Assembly (NCBI RefSeq): GCF_003584165.1
Contig: NZ_QXFJ01000027.1
Span: forward strand, 1 to 64,000
Origin: Flagellimonas aequoris
GTDB taxonomy: Bacteria > Bacteroidota > Bacteroidia > Flavobacteriales > Flavobacteriaceae
Direction of reading: 5' to 3'
DNA: 64,000 nucleotides
Positions 50,459 to 60,510 of this stretch are shown here, piece after piece. Position numbers and translations under genes: made by a program. Below the pieces are notes generated by a model. The model saw only the letters and a program-made list of their open reading frames with translations. It had not been told where the DNA came from and searched no databases. Within the stretch, counting starts at the first letter, position 1, and the number at the start of each line of letters is the position of its first letter.

Positions 50459-51520
50459 ATGGGAAAATTAAAAACTTTGGTCGTGGGTTGTGGCAACATG
50501 GGAACCTCCCATGCTCGGGCCTATCACCAATTGGATGGGTTTGAAATCGTGGGATTGGTCAGCCGCGGGGAAGAAAGTAGGGAACGTCTTTCCAATGAAT
50601 TGGGAAGAGTTGCCACCTTTTCCGATTATACCCACGCCTTGGAAGTCACAAAGCCTGATGTGGTTTCCATCAACACTTATCCCGACACCCACTTTAATTA
50701 TGTAAAAATAGCCTTGGAGGCCAATGCCCATGTTTTTGTGGAAAAACCACTCGCCCTTACTGTGGAAGAAGCCCAAACCTTAGTGGATTTAGCGAAAAAA
50801 AAGGGCAAGAAAATGGTAGTGGGCTATATTTTAAGGGTACACCCTACCTGGGCCAAGTTTACCCGAATGGCCCAAACCCTGGGAAAACCTTTGGTCATGC
50901 GAATGAACCTGAACCAACAGAGTTCCGGAAGCCATTGGTATACCCACAAACAACTCATGAAATCCATGTCTCCCATTGTGGATTGTGGTGTACATTATGT
51001 TGATGTCATGTGTTCCATGACACGTTCTAACCCAGTAAGTGTCTCTGCTATTGGGGCAAGATTATCCAATGAGATTGATGCCGACATGTACAACTATGGA
51101 CAATTACAAGTCCGGTTTGAAGACGGTTCCGTAGGATGGTACGAAGCTGGTTGGGGACCCATGATGAGCGAAACTGCTTTTTTCATCAAAGATGTGATCG
51201 GACCAAACGGATCTGTTTCCATAAGTGACTTAAACAAAGGAGCCTCCGATGATGTTGAAGGTCATTCCAAAACGGGCAGTTTAAAATTGCATCATAGCAA
51301 ATTGGATACAGAGGGCCACTTCACAAAAAAAGATGAAATCATCAGTACGGAAGATGAGCCCGACCACGATGGCCTGTGTTTGTTGGAACAAGAGTATTTT
51401 CTCAACGCTATTGTCAATAATGTGGACTTAACCCATCATTTGAACGACGCCATCAATAGCCTAAAAATTGTTTTGGCGGCAGATGCATCCGTTAGGACGG
51501 GAAAGACCATAGATTTGTAG
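50459..51520 (+). CDS. Gfo/Idh/MocA-family oxidoreductase
   Basis: 353 aa. It has an N-terminal Rossmann fold with GCGNMGTSHARAYHQL, and the EKP motif (VFVEKPLALTVEEA) near residue 96 containing the catalytic Lys. The C-terminal beta-sheet domain has the HYVDVMCSMT and GSVGWYEAGWG segments. It acts with NAD(P) on sugars or cyclitols; the exact substrate is not evident. It is monocistronic. A weak TATCTTTA box lies about 30 bp upstream. Confidence 0.88.
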   Translation: MGKLKTLVVGCGNMGTSHARAYHQLDGFEIVGLVSRGEESRERLSNELGRVATFSDYTHALEVTKPDVVSINTYPDTHFNYVKIALEANAHVFVEKPLALTVEEAQTLVDLAKKKGKKMVVGYILRVHPTWAKFTRMAQTLGKPLVMRMNLNQQSSGSHWYTHKQLMKSMSPIVDCGVHYVDVMCSMTRSNPVSVSAIGARLSNEIDADMYNYGQLQVRFEDGSVGWYEAGWGPMMSETAFFIKDVIGPNGSVSISDLNKGASDDVEGHSKTGSLKLHHSKLDTEGHFTKKDEIISTEDEPDHDGLCLLEQEYFLNAIVNNVDLTHHLNDAINSLKIVLAADASVRTGKTIDL

Positions 51521-51526
51521 GAAGTT

Positions 51527-51546
51527 TGTCAGGTCGAGCGAAGTAG
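51527..51546 (+). repeat. Degenerate third copy of the GIY-YIG flanking repeat
   Basis: TGTCAGGTCGAGCGAAGTAG matches the first 20 positions of the repeat at 51578-51602 except for two bases. It lies directly after the oxidoreductase stop codon. Confidence 0.6.
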
Positions 51547-51577
51547 TTATCGTATCTTAAAACTTCACTATGTTTGG

Positions 51578-51602
51578 TGTCAGGTCGAGCGCAGTCGAGA
51601 CC
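51578..51602 (+). repeat. Left inverted repeat of the GIY-YIG unit
   Basis: TGTCA followed by GGTCGAGCGCAGTCGAGACC. Its reverse complement, with one mismatch over 25 bp, is at 51934-51958. The two copies bracket the nuclease gene closely: 10 bp before the ATG and directly after the stop. Confidence 0.85.
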
Positions 51603-51612
51603 CGCCCAAATC

Positions 51613-51933
51613 ATGAACCTATATTATGTTTACATACTAAAATGTGCCGATGGACTAACTTACACTGGCATCACGGATGACTTGAACCGTAGGTTTAAAG
51701 AACATCAAGACGGTTTGAATAGCTCTGCATTTACTTTTCGAAGAAGACCTGTACAACTTATTTTTCAACAAGAATTCAATGATGTATTGCAAGCCATTTA
51801 TTTTGAAAAGAAAATTAAAAAATGGAGCGCAAAAAAGAAGCTGGCCTTGGCAAATGGAAACTTTGATCTAATACAGATATTGGCCGAATGTAGAAATGCT
51901 TCGCACTACAAGTATAATCCTGACCAAGACTGA
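51613..51933 (+). CDS. Small GIY-YIG nuclease (UPF0213/YhbQ-like)
   Basis: 106 aa from the ATG at 51613. The catalytic module is visible: YYVYILKCADGLTYTGITDD (the GIY..YIG strand pair appears as YVY and YTG), Arg in LNRRFKEHQDG, and a Glu in YFEKKIKKWSAKKKLALANG near residue 75. Proteins of this size are common in Flavobacteria and are often repeat-associated. The flanking 25-bp inverted repeats suggest that gene and repeats move or spread together. Confidence 0.88.
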   Translation: MNLYYVYILKCADGLTYTGITDDLNRRFKEHQDGLNSSAFTFRRRPVQLIFQQEFNDVLQAIYFEKKIKKWSAKKKLALANGNFDLIQILAECRNASHYKYNPDQD

Positions 51934-51958
51934 GGTCTCGACTGCGCTCGACCAGACA
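51934..51958 (-). repeat. Right inverted repeat of the GIY-YIG unit
   Basis: GGTCTCGACTGCGCTCGACC followed by AGACA; the first 20 bases are the exact reverse complement of 51583-51602. It begins at the base after the nuclease stop codon. Confidence 0.85.
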
Positions 51959-52040
51959 ATTTTGAGCCAATTGTTATAAGGTATACGTGGGAATTGGTGA
52001 AATTCGTGTCAAACCCCTTTACCTTTTATACATAAAATAG

Positions 52041-52064
52041 ATTCTTCGCTTTGCTCAGAATGAC
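52041..52064 (+). repeat. Short TTCGCTTTGCTCAGAATGAC-type repeat
   Basis: A string of the form ATTCTTCGCTTTGCTCAGAA followed by TGAC, familiar as a dispersed intergenic repeat in marine Flavobacteria. Only one copy was noticed here. It lies between the GIY-YIG unit and pccB. Confidence 0.5.
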
Positions 52065-52083
52065 TTATGCAAACCAGAACCTT

Positions 52084-53625
52084 TTACAAAGGAATATTCC
52101 CGTGTTTCCGTTTAGGTGGTTCCACATGTTTTTTCTCCAGCATGGCAAAAGCCTTCAAAAGTTTGCGCCTTGTATCTTGGGGAAGTATCACCTCATCAAT
52201 AAAACCACGTCGTGCCGCTCTATACGGATTGGCAAATTTCTCGGCATATTCGGTTTCCTTTTCTTTTAATTTGGCCTCTGGGTCATCCGCCTCGGCGATT
52301 TCGCGTCTAAAAATAATCTCACTCGCACCTTTGGCACCCATTACGGCAATCTCGGCACTGGGCCAAGCAAAGTTAAAATCGGCACCAATGTGTTTGGAGT
52401 TCATCACATCATACGCGCCACCATAAGCTTTACGCGTTATGACAGTTACACGAGGCACTGTAGCTTCGCTTAAGGCATATAGCAACTTGGCCCCATGCAT
52501 GATAATGCCACTCCACTCCTGATCGGTACCTGGCAAGAACCCAGGTACATCCACCAAAACCAATAAAGGGATGTTGAACGCATCACAAAATCTAGTAAAA
52601 CGTGCTGCCTTTCTGGAGCTTTTCACCCCCAAAACCCCCGCCAAAAACATGGGCTGGTTGGCAATGATACCAATGCTCCGGCCTCCCAATCGGGCAAAAC
52701 CCGTAATGATGTTCTCCGCATAATCCTTATGGATTTCATAAAACGTATCCGAATCGATGATTCCTTTGATTACATCGTGCATATCATAAGGCTTGTTGGG
52801 GTTATCGGGAACAATGCCACAGAGTTCTTCCCTTATTTCATCCCCGACAACATAAGGTTTCAACTCGGGGAGTTGGGTATTATTCTGTGGAAGATAATCC
52901 AACAATTTTTTAATATCTTCCAAGCAAGCTGCATCGTTTGCGGAAGTCTTGTGGGCCACTCCAGATTTGATGGCATGCGTGCTGGCTCCACCCAATTCCT
53001 CAGAGGTCACTTCTTCATTGGTAACGGTTTTTACCACATTTGGACCGGTCACGAACATATAACTGGTTTCTTCCACCATGATGATAAAATCCGTCATGGC
53101 AGGGGAATACACTGCTCCTCCGGCACAGGGGCCCATAATGGCAGAAATCTGAGGGATTACACCTGAGGCCTGCACGTTTCGATAAAAAATATCGGCATAA
53201 CCGCCTAATGATCGCACTCCTTCCTGGATTCTAGCCCCACCAGAATCATTCAATCCGATGACAGGAGCTCCGACCTTCATGGCCAAATCCATCACCTTAC
53301 AAATTTTCTCTGCATGGGTCTCGGAAAGGGCACCACCAAACACGGTAAAATCCTGTGCATATACATAGACCAGTCTTCCGTTTACGGTTCCATATCCGGT
53401 TACCACTCCATCGCCATAATAGATTTCTTTGTCCATGCCGAAATCCTTGGTGCGATGGGTGACCAAAATACCCATTTCTTCAAAAGAGCCTTCGTCCAGC
53501 AAGTAAAGAACTCGCTCCCGAGCGGTCAATTTTTTCTTTTGATGCTGCTTTTCTATTCTCTTGATACCGCCACCCAAGTGGGCTTCGGTAATTTTTTCCT
53601 GTAGTGTCTTTATCTTGGAATCCAT
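52084..53625 (-). CDS. pccB: Acyl-CoA (propionyl-CoA) carboxylase carboxyltransferase subunit
   Basis: 513 aa from the ATG at 53625 (a TTG two codons earlier overlaps the upstream stop). It transfers CO2 from carboxybiotin to the acyl-CoA. It has the crotonase-fold landmarks [19 protein letters not shown] near residue 125, [16 protein letters not shown] near 165, and [18 protein letters not shown] near 360 with [12 protein letters not shown]. The propionyl-CoA assignment rests on the methylmalonyl-CoA mutase genes nearby. It starts 5 bp after the biotin carboxylase stop. Confidence 0.9.
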   Translation of the reverse strand: MDSKIKTLQEKITEAHLGGGIKRIEKQHQKKKLTARERVLYLLDEGSFEEMGILVTHRTKDFGMDKEIYYGDGVVTGYGTVNGRLVYVYAQDFTVFGGALSETHAEKICKVMDLAMKVGAPVIGLNDSGGARIQEGVRSLGGYADIFYRNVQASGVIPQISAIMGPCAGGAVYSPAMTDFIIMVEETSYMFVTGPNVVKTVTNEEVTSEELGGASTHAIKSGVAHKTSANDAACLEDIKKLLDYLPQNNTQLPELKPYVVGDEIREELCGIVPDNPNKPYDMHDVIKGIIDSDTFYEIHKDYAENIITGFARLGGRSIGIIANQPMFLAGVLGVKSSRKAARFTRFCDAFNIPLLVLVDVPGFLPGTDQEWSGIIMHGAKLLYALSEATVPRVTVITRKAYGGAYDVMNSKHIGADFNFAWPSAEIAVMGAKGASEIIFRREIAEADDPEAKLKEKETEYAEKFANPYRAARRGFIDEVILPQDTRRKLLKAFAMLEKKHVEPPKRKHGNIPL

Positions 53626-53630
53626 AGGGT

Positions 53631-55073
53631 TCAATTTGAAGGTAATCTCACTATATTTTTATCTTCCAAATACTGCTGAAGCGCCACTAAAGCAGCTATC
53701 TCAGCATGTTTGGAGTTTTCCTCGTGAATCTTGTCCGGGGAATAATAGTTTTTTACAAAATGGGTGTCAAAATTTCCGGAACGGAAGGCTTCATGTGCAA
53801 ATACAAAACTGCCGAAAGGCAAAGTTGTCTGCACCCCTTTTACTTTGTAATGGTTGATGGCTTCCAACATCAATTCAATGGCTTCCTCTCGGGTCTTACC
53901 ATAAGCAATCAACTTGGACAGCATGGGGTCGTAATAGATGGGAATGTCCATACCTTCCTCAAAACCATTGTCTACCCGGACGCCTTCTCCAACAGGAAGT
54001 TTATACGTTTCCAAATTCCCAACGCTGGGCAAGAAATCATTTAAAGGATCTTCTGCATACACCCGAAGCTCCACGGCATGACCATGAATGGAAAGGTCTT
54101 CCTGTTTCATGGGTAAAGCCTCTCCCCTTGCTATTTTGATCTGCAATTCCACCAAATCCACGCCCGTAATCATTTCGGTAACAGGATGTTCCACTTGCAA
54201 ACGGGTGTTCATTTCCAAAAAGTAGTAGTTGTGGTCGGCATCCATCAAAAACTCCACGGTTCCCGCTCCAATATAGTCACAGGCTTGAGCCACCTTGGTA
54301 GCCGCAATGCCCATCTCTTTTCTCTTTTCTGGAGTTAAAATAGAGGATGGTGCTTCTTCCACTACTTTTTGATGGCGACGTTGCACACTGCATTCCCGTT
54401 CGAAGAAGTGCAGCACATTTCCGTGCGTATCGGCCATGACCTGCACCTCTATATGCCTTGGTGATTTTACATATTTCTCCACAAAAACGGAACCGTCCCC
54501 AAAAGCCGAAGTTGCCTCACTGATGGCACGTTTCATTCCGGATTCCAAGTCTTCTTCTCGCTCCACAATACGCATACCTTTACCTCCACCTCCGGCAGAG
54601 GCCTTTATTAAGATCGGATACCCCACTTCATTGGCAATTTCATGGGCCTTGGCCACATCGGTAATGGCCTCATCAATCCCCGGCACCATGGGAATGTTGT
54701 ACGCTTTTACGGCTTCCTTGGCCGCCAATTTGCTTCCCATCATCCGAATAGCCTTGCTTTTGGGACCAATAAACGTAATTCCACTCTTTTCAACGGCTTC
54801 GGCAAAATCAGCATTTTCACTCAAGAAACCATATCCAGGGTGAATCCCATCCACATGGAGTTGTTTGGCCACCTCAATAATCTTGTCACCACACAGGTAC
54901 GATTGGTTGGATGGAGCTTCGCCGATGCAAACGGCCTCGTCCGCAAATTGCACATGTGGAGCATTCCTATCCACCGTGGAATAGACCGCCACGGTACGGA
55001 TTCCCATTTTTTTTGCGGTCTTCATCACACGGACCGCAATTTCGCCACGATTGGCAATCAATATTTTTTTCAT
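53631..55073 (-). CDS. pccA: Biotin carboxylase subunit of acyl-CoA carboxylase
   Basis: 480 aa. It uses ATP and bicarbonate to carboxylate biotin. Landmarks are [20 protein letters not shown] at the N-terminus, the ATP-grasp glycine loop [12 protein letters not shown] near residue 164, [20 protein letters not shown] near 205 and [19 protein letters not shown] near 287. The separate BCCP gene is 6 bp upstream and pccB is downstream: a three-gene operon on the minus strand. Confidence 0.92.
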   Translation of the reverse strand: MKKILIANRGEIAVRVMKTAKKMGIRTVAVYSTVDRNAPHVQFADEAVCIGEAPSNQSYLCGDKIIEVAKQLHVDGIHPGYGFLSENADFAEAVEKSGITFIGPKSKAIRMMGSKLAAKEAVKAYNIPMVPGIDEAITDVAKAHEIANEVGYPILIKASAGGGGKGMRIVEREEDLESGMKRAISEATSAFGDGSVFVEKYVKSPRHIEVQVMADTHGNVLHFFERECSVQRRHQKVVEEAPSSILTPEKRKEMGIAATKVAQACDYIGAGTVEFLMDADHNYYFLEMNTRLQVEHPVTEMITGVDLVELQIKIARGEALPMKQEDLSIHGHAVELRVYAEDPLNDFLPSVGNLETYKLPVGEGVRVDNGFEEGMDIPIYYDPMLSKLIAYGKTREEAIELMLEAINHYKVKGVQTTLPFGSFVFAHEAFRSGNFDTHFVKNYYSPDKIHEENSKHAEIAALVALQQYLEDKNIVRLPSN

Positions 55074-55079
55074 GATATC

Positions 55080-55580
55080 TTATTGAAATTCAATCAACAA
55101 TTGTTTTTTGTCAACTGCATCTCCCTTCTTGACGGCTATTTTTTTGATGACCCCATTACGAGGCGAAGTGATGATGTTTTCCATCTTCATGGCTTCTAAG
55201 ATCACCAATTGATCTTCCTCTTTCACCTCTTGCCCTTCGTTGACCAAAATATCCAAGATCAATCCTGGCATAGGCGCCTCAATGGAATCGATGTTCTTGT
55301 TGGAATTGGTAGCAAAGCCCATTTTCTCAATGAGTTCATCCAAAGGAGTGCTGATCAAGGCTTGATGTTCACTGCCATTGATGCCGATGGTGTACATTCC
55401 ACTGCAAAAATCGGCGGCCAAAATCTCAATGTGGTAGGAGATGCCATCCTTCAACAAGTGATAGGCGTTTTCGCCAGTTTTTATCAAATCCAAGGAGGAA
55501 ATTTGGTCTTTGGAAAGTTTAAAGTCAAAGTCGGCATCAACCTTGACCGAATAAGAGTTATCCATAAAAAGTGTTTCCAT
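55080..55580 (-). CDS. Biotin carboxyl carrier subunit
   Basis: 166 aa. The C-terminal ~75 residues are a biotinyl domain: PMPGLILDILVNEGQEVKEE, the biotinylation site EAMKMEN (Lys near residue 132), and VKKGDAVDKKQLLIEFQ. The N-terminal part is a carboxylase linker domain. First gene of the operon BCCP-biotin carboxylase-carboxyltransferase. Its promoter region is shared divergently with udk and shows a TATCTTTA box near the start. Confidence 0.9.
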   Translation of the reverse strand: METLFMDNSYSVKVDADFDFKLSKDQISSLDLIKTGENAYHLLKDGISYHIEILAADFCSGMYTIGINGSEHQALISTPLDELIEKMGFATNSNKNIDSIEAPMPGLILDILVNEGQEVKEEDQLVILEAMKMENIITSPRNGVIKKIAVKKGDAVDKKQLLIEFQ

Positions 55581-55758
55581 AGGTTACCCTGATAAAGATA
55601 AGATTAATGCATTAGAATGCCACAAAGCTACCAGCATTAAGTTTGAATGGTTATGACTTTGGTCATTATTTAATTGATAAATGGTAACTAATTATGTAAC
55701 GTTTTAAACCAAGGGCAGATCTAATCAATTGCTTATTTTTGGTACCAAAATTAAAAGT

Positions 55759-56367
55759 ATGCTGATCTTAGGGATTGCCGGGGGCACTGGTTGTGGTAAA
55801 ACCACCGTGGTCAACCAAATTGTTGACCAACTTCCCAAAAATGAAGTGGGGGTCATATCCCAGGATTCCTATTATAACGACCTATCCCATATGGATCGGC
55901 AGGAAAGGGCAAAAATCAATTTTGATCATCCGAATTCCATCGATTTTGATCTGCTCATTGACCATATTGAGCAATTACGAGAAGGCAAGACCATCGACAC
56001 GCCTATTTATTCTTTTGTGGAGGAAACACGGTTGCAGGAAACCATACCTACTCCACCTAGAAAAGTGATGATTGTGGAAGGTATTCTGGTCTTGAGCAAC
56101 CCCAGGCTGCGAGATATGTTCGACATCAAGATTTTTGTGCATGCCGATTCCGATGAGCGTTTGATCCGCAGGTTGCAAAGGGACATCAGGGAACGTGGCC
56201 ATGATCTTGACAAGGTTTTGACACGCTATCAAACTGCGGTAAAACCCATGCACGAACAGTTCATTGAACCATCAAAGGAGTTTGCGGACATCATCATCCC
56301 GAACAACCATTACAATACGGTGGCCGTGGATATGGTACGTACCATCATCAACAATAAATTGACATAA
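55759..56367 (+). CDS. udk: Uridine kinase
   Basis: 202 aa from the ATG at 55759, the family length; the frame is open 10 codons upstream but those residues are atypical. It phosphorylates uridine/cytidine in pyrimidine salvage. Walker A GIAGGTGCGKTT near residue 5, SQDSYYNDLSHMDRQER near 35, FDHPNSIDFD, and RDIRERGHDLDKVLTRYQ near 150. A TATTTTTG -7-like box lies at 55734-55741. The divIC/ftsB gene follows after 2 bp. Confidence 0.93.
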   Translation: MLILGIAGGTGCGKTTVVNQIVDQLPKNEVGVISQDSYYNDLSHMDRQERAKINFDHPNSIDFDLLIDHIEQLREGKTIDTPIYSFVEETRLQETIPTPPRKVMIVEGILVLSNPRLRDMFDIKIFVHADSDERLIRRLQRDIRERGHDLDKVLTRYQTAVKPMHEQFIEPSKEFADIIIPNNHYNTVAVDMVRTIINNKLT

Positions 56368-56369
56368 CC

Positions 56370-56702
56370 ATGGGTCTCAAGGAACTCAAACAGAAAAAAT
56401 GGTTTAAGATGATGACGAACACGTACATCCTTGTGTTGACCATTTTTGTGATTTGGATGGCCTTTTTTGATACCAATTCCCTATTGATCCATTTGGAACT
56501 GAGGGACGAAATCCAAAAACTGGAAAAACAAAAGGAGTTTTTGAAGGGGGAAATTGCCAAGGACCAGGAAATTCTGGAAAAAATGTCGGATGAAAAGGAA
56601 ATCGAGAAGCTTGCCCGGGAAAAATATTACATGAAAAAAGATAAGGAAGAAATCTTTTTAATTGAATACGAAGACAGCATAAAGAACAAACAAGATGAGT
56701 AA
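56370..56702 (+). CDS. Septum formation initiator family protein (DivIC/FtsB)
   Basis: 110 aa. A short cytoplasmic N-terminus, one membrane helix (TYILVLTIFVIWMAFFDTNS), then a periplasmic coiled coil (LELRDEIQKLEKQKEFLKGE) and the conserved KLAREKYYMKKDKEEIF element of FtsB/DivIC. It helps assemble the division complex. It overlaps the mutA start by 8 bp, so it sits in a udk-divIC-mutA-mutB transcript, a common flavobacterial order. Confidence 0.88.
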   Translation: MGLKELKQKKWFKMMTNTYILVLTIFVIWMAFFDTNSLLIHLELRDEIQKLEKQKEFLKGEIAKDQEILEKMSDEKEIEKLAREKYYMKKDKEEIFLIEYEDSIKNKQDE

Positions 56703-58101
56703 CACTGGCCTATTTGATGGGTTTCCTGAAGTTTCCGCCAAACAATGGAAACAAAAGATCCAATACGACCTAAAAGGTGCCGACTACAACGAAGCCTTGG
56801 TATGGGAATCCTTGGAGGGAATCAAGGTGAAGCCCTTTTACAACCACGAGGACGTTGAGGGCATTCCTACCTTTTCGATTGGTAAGGGGCATCCTTGGAC
56901 CATTGCCCAAACCATTTACGCAGGTGATGCCAAAAAGGCCAATGGTAAGGCACGGGAAATCCTTCAAAAGGGAGTGGAAAGCTTGATTTTTACTGTTCCA
57001 AACGAAGGGACCGATTTTAATGTACTACTCTCCGAAATCGATTTAGCAAGTGTTCCGATCCATTTTCATTTTGAGTTTTTGGCTGTGGAACCTATCCAAA
57101 AGTTATTGGCGGCCACAAAAGGTCACCAAGCCCCTATCCATCTGTATATCGACTTGATTGGTCATCTGGCCAAAGATGGCAATTGGTTCCATAATTTGGA
57201 GACTGACCATAAAATTTTGGAAGAGATTGTCCGATTGACCCAATCTGACGCCAAAGTATCTGTGGTGGGGGTAGACCTGTCACTTTATCAAAATGCAGGG
57301 GCCAACATGGTACAACAATTGGCCTATGGGTTGGCGCACGCACACGAATATCTGAACCATTTTGCAAATGTCAACTCGAGCGTAGTCGAGAAGTCATTCC
57401 CCATCACCTTCAAAGTGGCTGTGGGTAGCAACTATTTCTTTGAAATAGCCAAGTTAAAGGCCTTACGTTGGCTTTGGAAAACCGTAGCGATGGAATATGG
57501 CATCCAGAACGATTGCCATATCTTGGCCGTTCCATCCAAGCGTAACAAAACGTTGTACGATTACAATGTGAACATGTTACGAACCACCTCAGAATGCATG
57601 TCGGCCGTTTTGGGAGGAGCGGATACGGTATGCAATATGCCCTACGATGCCATTTATCACAAGGACAATGCCTTTGGCGAACGCATTGCCAGAAACCAAT
57701 TGTTGTTATTAAAGGAAGAAGGGTATTTCAACGAAGCTGCTGAAATCTCGGAAGGCACCTATTACATTGAATCGTTGACGAAGCAATTGGCGGAAAAAGC
57801 CTTGGCGCTTTTCAAACAGTTGGAAGCTTCCGGAGGATTTTTGGATGCGTTGAAAAAAGGGACCATCCAACAAAAAATCAAGGAAAGTGCCGCCAAAGAG
57901 CAAGAACTGTTTGATGAAGGCAAAATCATATCATTGGGCACCAACAAGTACCAAAACTCACAGGACCGCATGAAGGATGACCTGGAATTGTATCCTTTCA
58001 TAAAGACCCTGCCCAGAAAGACCATCATTGTGCCCATTATAGAAAAGCGATTGGCGGAAGCTACCGAACAAGAAAGGATTAAAAATGAACAATATGGATG
58101 A
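56695..58101 (+). CDS. mutA: Methylmalonyl-CoA mutase small (beta) subunit
   Basis: 468 aa. The non-catalytic, B12-lacking subunit resembles the TIM barrel of the large subunit: WKQKIQYDLKGADYNEALVW at the start, VAVGSNYFFEIAKLKALRWLW near residue 240, MLRTTSECMSAVLGGADTVC near 300. There is no C-terminal cobalamin domain, as expected. A 25-bp match to the GIY-YIG flanking repeat lies in the coding sequence at 57369-57393 and adds about eight residues in a loop. It overlaps both neighbours. Confidence 0.92.
   Translation: MSNTGLFDGFPEVSAKQWKQKIQYDLKGADYNEALVWESLEGIKVKPFYNHEDVEGIPTFSIGKGHPWTIAQTIYAGDAKKANGKAREILQKGVESLIFTVPNEGTDFNVLLSEIDLASVPIHFHFEFLAVEPIQKLLAATKGHQAPIHLYIDLIGHLAKDGNWFHNLETDHKILEEIVRLTQSDAKVSVVGVDLSLYQNAGANMVQQLAYGLAHAHEYLNHFANVNSSVVEKSFPITFKVAVGSNYFFEIAKLKALRWLWKTVAMEYGIQNDCHILAVPSKRNKTLYDYNVNMLRTTSECMSAVLGGADTVCNMPYDAIYHKDNAFGERIARNQLLLLKEEGYFNEAAEISEGTYYIESLTKQLAEKALALFKQLEASGGFLDALKKGTIQQKIKESAAKEQELFDEGKIISLGTNKYQNSQDRMKDDLELYPFIKTLPRKTIIVPIIEKRLAEATEQERIKNEQYG
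57369..57393 (+). repeat. Copy of the GIY-YIG flanking repeat inside mutA
   Basis: TGTCAACTCGAGCGTAGTCG plus AGAAG agrees with 51578-51602 at 20 of 25 positions, including TCGAGCG-AGTCGAGA. It is read in frame as VNSSVVEK, between the AHEYLNHF and ITFKVAVGSNYF segments. Confidence 0.65.
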
Positions 58102-58306
58102 GTTTTCACAAAAATACTGGTTCATCGGATTTATTCTCATCAGTATAGGTTTATTGTATTTTGTTTTTGAAGGGAAGAATCTATTTAACTGGCTACAAGA
58201 CAAAGATTATATACTGGCTTCCAATTCGATAAAAAAATTTGGAGCATCAATTATTTTGATAGCCGCAGGATTAGTGCTAATTAATCAAAAACTCGGATTA
58301 ATATGA
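58085..58306 (+). CDS. Small two-helix membrane protein between mutA and mutB
   Basis: 73 aa (an ATG at 58094 is an alternative). Two hydrophobic segments, [19 protein letters not shown] and [16 protein letters not shown], are joined by a charged loop. It overlaps the mutA end by 17 bp and the mutB start by 4 bp (ATGA), so it is translationally coupled to both. No family was recognised. Its base composition is more A+T-rich than the mutase genes. Confidence 0.65.
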   Translation: MNNMDEFSQKYWFIGFILISIGLLYFVFEGKNLFNWLQDKDYILASNSIKKFGASIILIAAGLVLINQKLGLI

Positions 58307-60375
58307 GTAGAAAAGACCTTCAACAATTGGAACTTATCCAAGAGTCAAATACCAGCGAATCCCAAAACCTCGGTCACGAAAACTTCGCCGCCGGAATTTC
58401 CCCTTTTCTTAGAGGGCCCTACTCCACCATGTATGTCCGGAGACCATGGACCATCCGACAATATGCCGGGTTTTCCACCGCCGAGGAGAGCAACGCCTTT
58501 TACCGTAGAAATTTGGAAGCAGGCCAAAAAGGACTTTCGGTAGCCTTCGACCTTCCTACTCACCGGGGCTATGATTCCGACAATGACCGAGTTGTAGGAG
58601 ATGTAGGCAAGGCAGGGGTAGCCATCGATTCTGTGGAGGACATGAAAATCCTTTTTGATGGCATTCCGTTGGATGAAATGTCCGTTTCCATGACCATGAA
58701 CGGGGCCGTAATCCCAATCATGGCCTTTTACATTGTGGCTGCCGAGGAACAAGGCGTGCCCATGGAAAAATTGGCGGGAACCATCCAAAATGACATTCTG
58801 AAGGAATTCATGGTGCGGAACACCTACATCTATCCTCCTACCCCTTCCATGCAGATTGTGGCCGATATTTTTGAGTTTACCAGCAAAAAGATGCCCAAGT
58901 TCAACAGTATTAGTATTTCGGGCTACCACATGCACGAAGCAGGTGCCCCTGCGGCCATGGAACTGGCTTACACCTTGGCCGATGGTATCGAATACATCCG
59001 AACCGGAATCAAGGCAGGATTAAAAATTGATGAATTTGCACCGCGACTTTCCTTCTTTTGGGGTATTGGGATGAACCATTTTTCGGAAATCGCAAAAATG
59101 AGAGCGGGCCGTATGCTCTGGGCCAAATTGGTAGAACAGTTCGAGCCACAAAGTGACAAATCGCTGATGCTTCGCACCCATAGCCAGACCAGTGGTTGGA
59201 GTTTAACGGAGCAGGATCCCTTCAACAATGTGGCCAGGACCACAATCGAAGCCATGGCCGCCGCTTTTGGCGGAACCCAAAGTCTGCATACGAACGCTTT
59301 GGATGAGGCCATTGCCCTACCTACAGATTTTTCGGCAAGGATTGCCAGAAACACCCAGATTTTCCTTCAATTGGAGACCCACATCACCAAAACCGTGGAT
59401 CCTTGGGCAGGTAGCCATAAAGTGGAAAAACTAACCCATGACATTGCCGAGGAAGCTTGGAAACTTATCCAAGAAGTGGAGAAATTGGGAGGTATGACCA
59501 AGGCTATCGAGGCAGGTATCCCCAAAATGCGAATCGAGGAAGCCGCGGCCAGAAAACAGGCCCGAATCGACAGTGGACAGGATGTTATCGTGGGCGTGAA
59601 CAAATATCAATTGGAAAACGAGGACGACCTCCAGATTTTGGAAGTGGACAACGCCAAAGTGCGCAAACAGCAGATGGAGCGACTTCAGCAAATCAAGTCC
59701 ACCAGAAATACAAAAGCGGTGGAGCAGGCCTTGGAAGAGATACGGATAGTGGCCAAAAAAGCGACCCAAAATACAGCCGACCGGGAAAATTTGCTAGCTT
59801 TAGCCGTACAAGCTGCCAAAGAACGTGCCACTTTGGGCGAAATCAGTGACGCCATGGAAAGTGCCTTTGGCCGATATAAAGCAAAAATCCAATCCTTTAC
59901 CGGCGTGTATTCCAAAGAGATCAAGAACGACGAAAGTTTTGAAAAGGCCCAAAAATTGGCCGATGAATTTGCCCTACAGGAAGGGCGAAGACCTCGAATC
60001 ATGGTGGCCAAAATGGGTCAGGATGGGCACGACCGTGGTGCCAAGGTAGTGGCCACTGGCTATGCCGATCTAGGCTTTGATGTAGATATCGGACCCCTTT
60101 TCCAGACCCCAGCCGAAGTGGCCAAACAGGCCGTGGAGAACGATGTACACATTTTGGGTATCTCTTCCTTGGCTGGTGGGCACAAGACATTGGTACCCGA
60201 AGTGGTACAAGAACTGAAAAAACTGGGTCGGGAAGATATTATGGTCATCGTTGGCGGTGTCATCCCAAAACAGGATTACAAGCACTTATTGGACCATGGA
60301 GCAGTGGCCGTTTTTGGACCCGGTACCAAGATTGCGGATGCAGCCATGGAAATCTTGAACATTTTGATGGATTGA
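58303..60375 (+). CDS. mutB: Methylmalonyl-CoA mutase large (alpha) subunit
   Basis: 690 aa. It interconverts methylmalonyl-CoA and succinyl-CoA with adenosylcobalamin. The N-terminal barrel has [40 protein letters not shown] and [19 protein letters not shown]. The C-terminal B12 domain shows [20 protein letters not shown] with the cobalt-ligand His near residue 578, then [12 protein letters not shown] and GGVIPKQD. It pairs with mutA and with the propionyl-CoA carboxylase operon upstream. No epimerase or MeaB chaperone gene is seen in the window. Confidence 0.95.
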   Translation: MSRKDLQQLELIQESNTSESQNLGHENFAAGISPFLRGPYSTMYVRRPWTIRQYAGFSTAEESNAFYRRNLEAGQKGLSVAFDLPTHRGYDSDNDRVVGDVGKAGVAIDSVEDMKILFDGIPLDEMSVSMTMNGAVIPIMAFYIVAAEEQGVPMEKLAGTIQNDILKEFMVRNTYIYPPTPSMQIVADIFEFTSKKMPKFNSISISGYHMHEAGAPAAMELAYTLADGIEYIRTGIKAGLKIDEFAPRLSFFWGIGMNHFSEIAKMRAGRMLWAKLVEQFEPQSDKSLMLRTHSQTSGWSLTEQDPFNNVARTTIEAMAAAFGGTQSLHTNALDEAIALPTDFSARIARNTQIFLQLETHITKTVDPWAGSHKVEKLTHDIAEEAWKLIQEVEKLGGMTKAIEAGIPKMRIEEAAARKQARIDSGQDVIVGVNKYQLENEDDLQILEVDNAKVRKQQMERLQQIKSTRNTKAVEQALEEIRIVAKKATQNTADRENLLALAVQAAKERATLGEISDAMESAFGRYKAKIQSFTGVYSKEIKNDESFEKAQKLADEFALQEGRRPRIMVAKMGQDGHDRGAKVVATGYADLGFDVDIGPLFQTPAEVAKQAVENDVHILGISSLAGGHKTLVPEVVQELKKLGREDIMVIVGGVIPKQDYKHLLDHGAVAVFGPGTKIADAAMEILNILMD

Positions 60376-60510
60376 ACCCGCTTAACTAGCTTGTAAATAC
60401 AACTTTAACTTTCTTTAACGCATAATAGCGGGTTTATTCACCCACTGTTAACAATTTACATTTTTTAGCATCTTAAATAATCGTATTTTTAGCACCTAAC
60501 TTACTATGAA

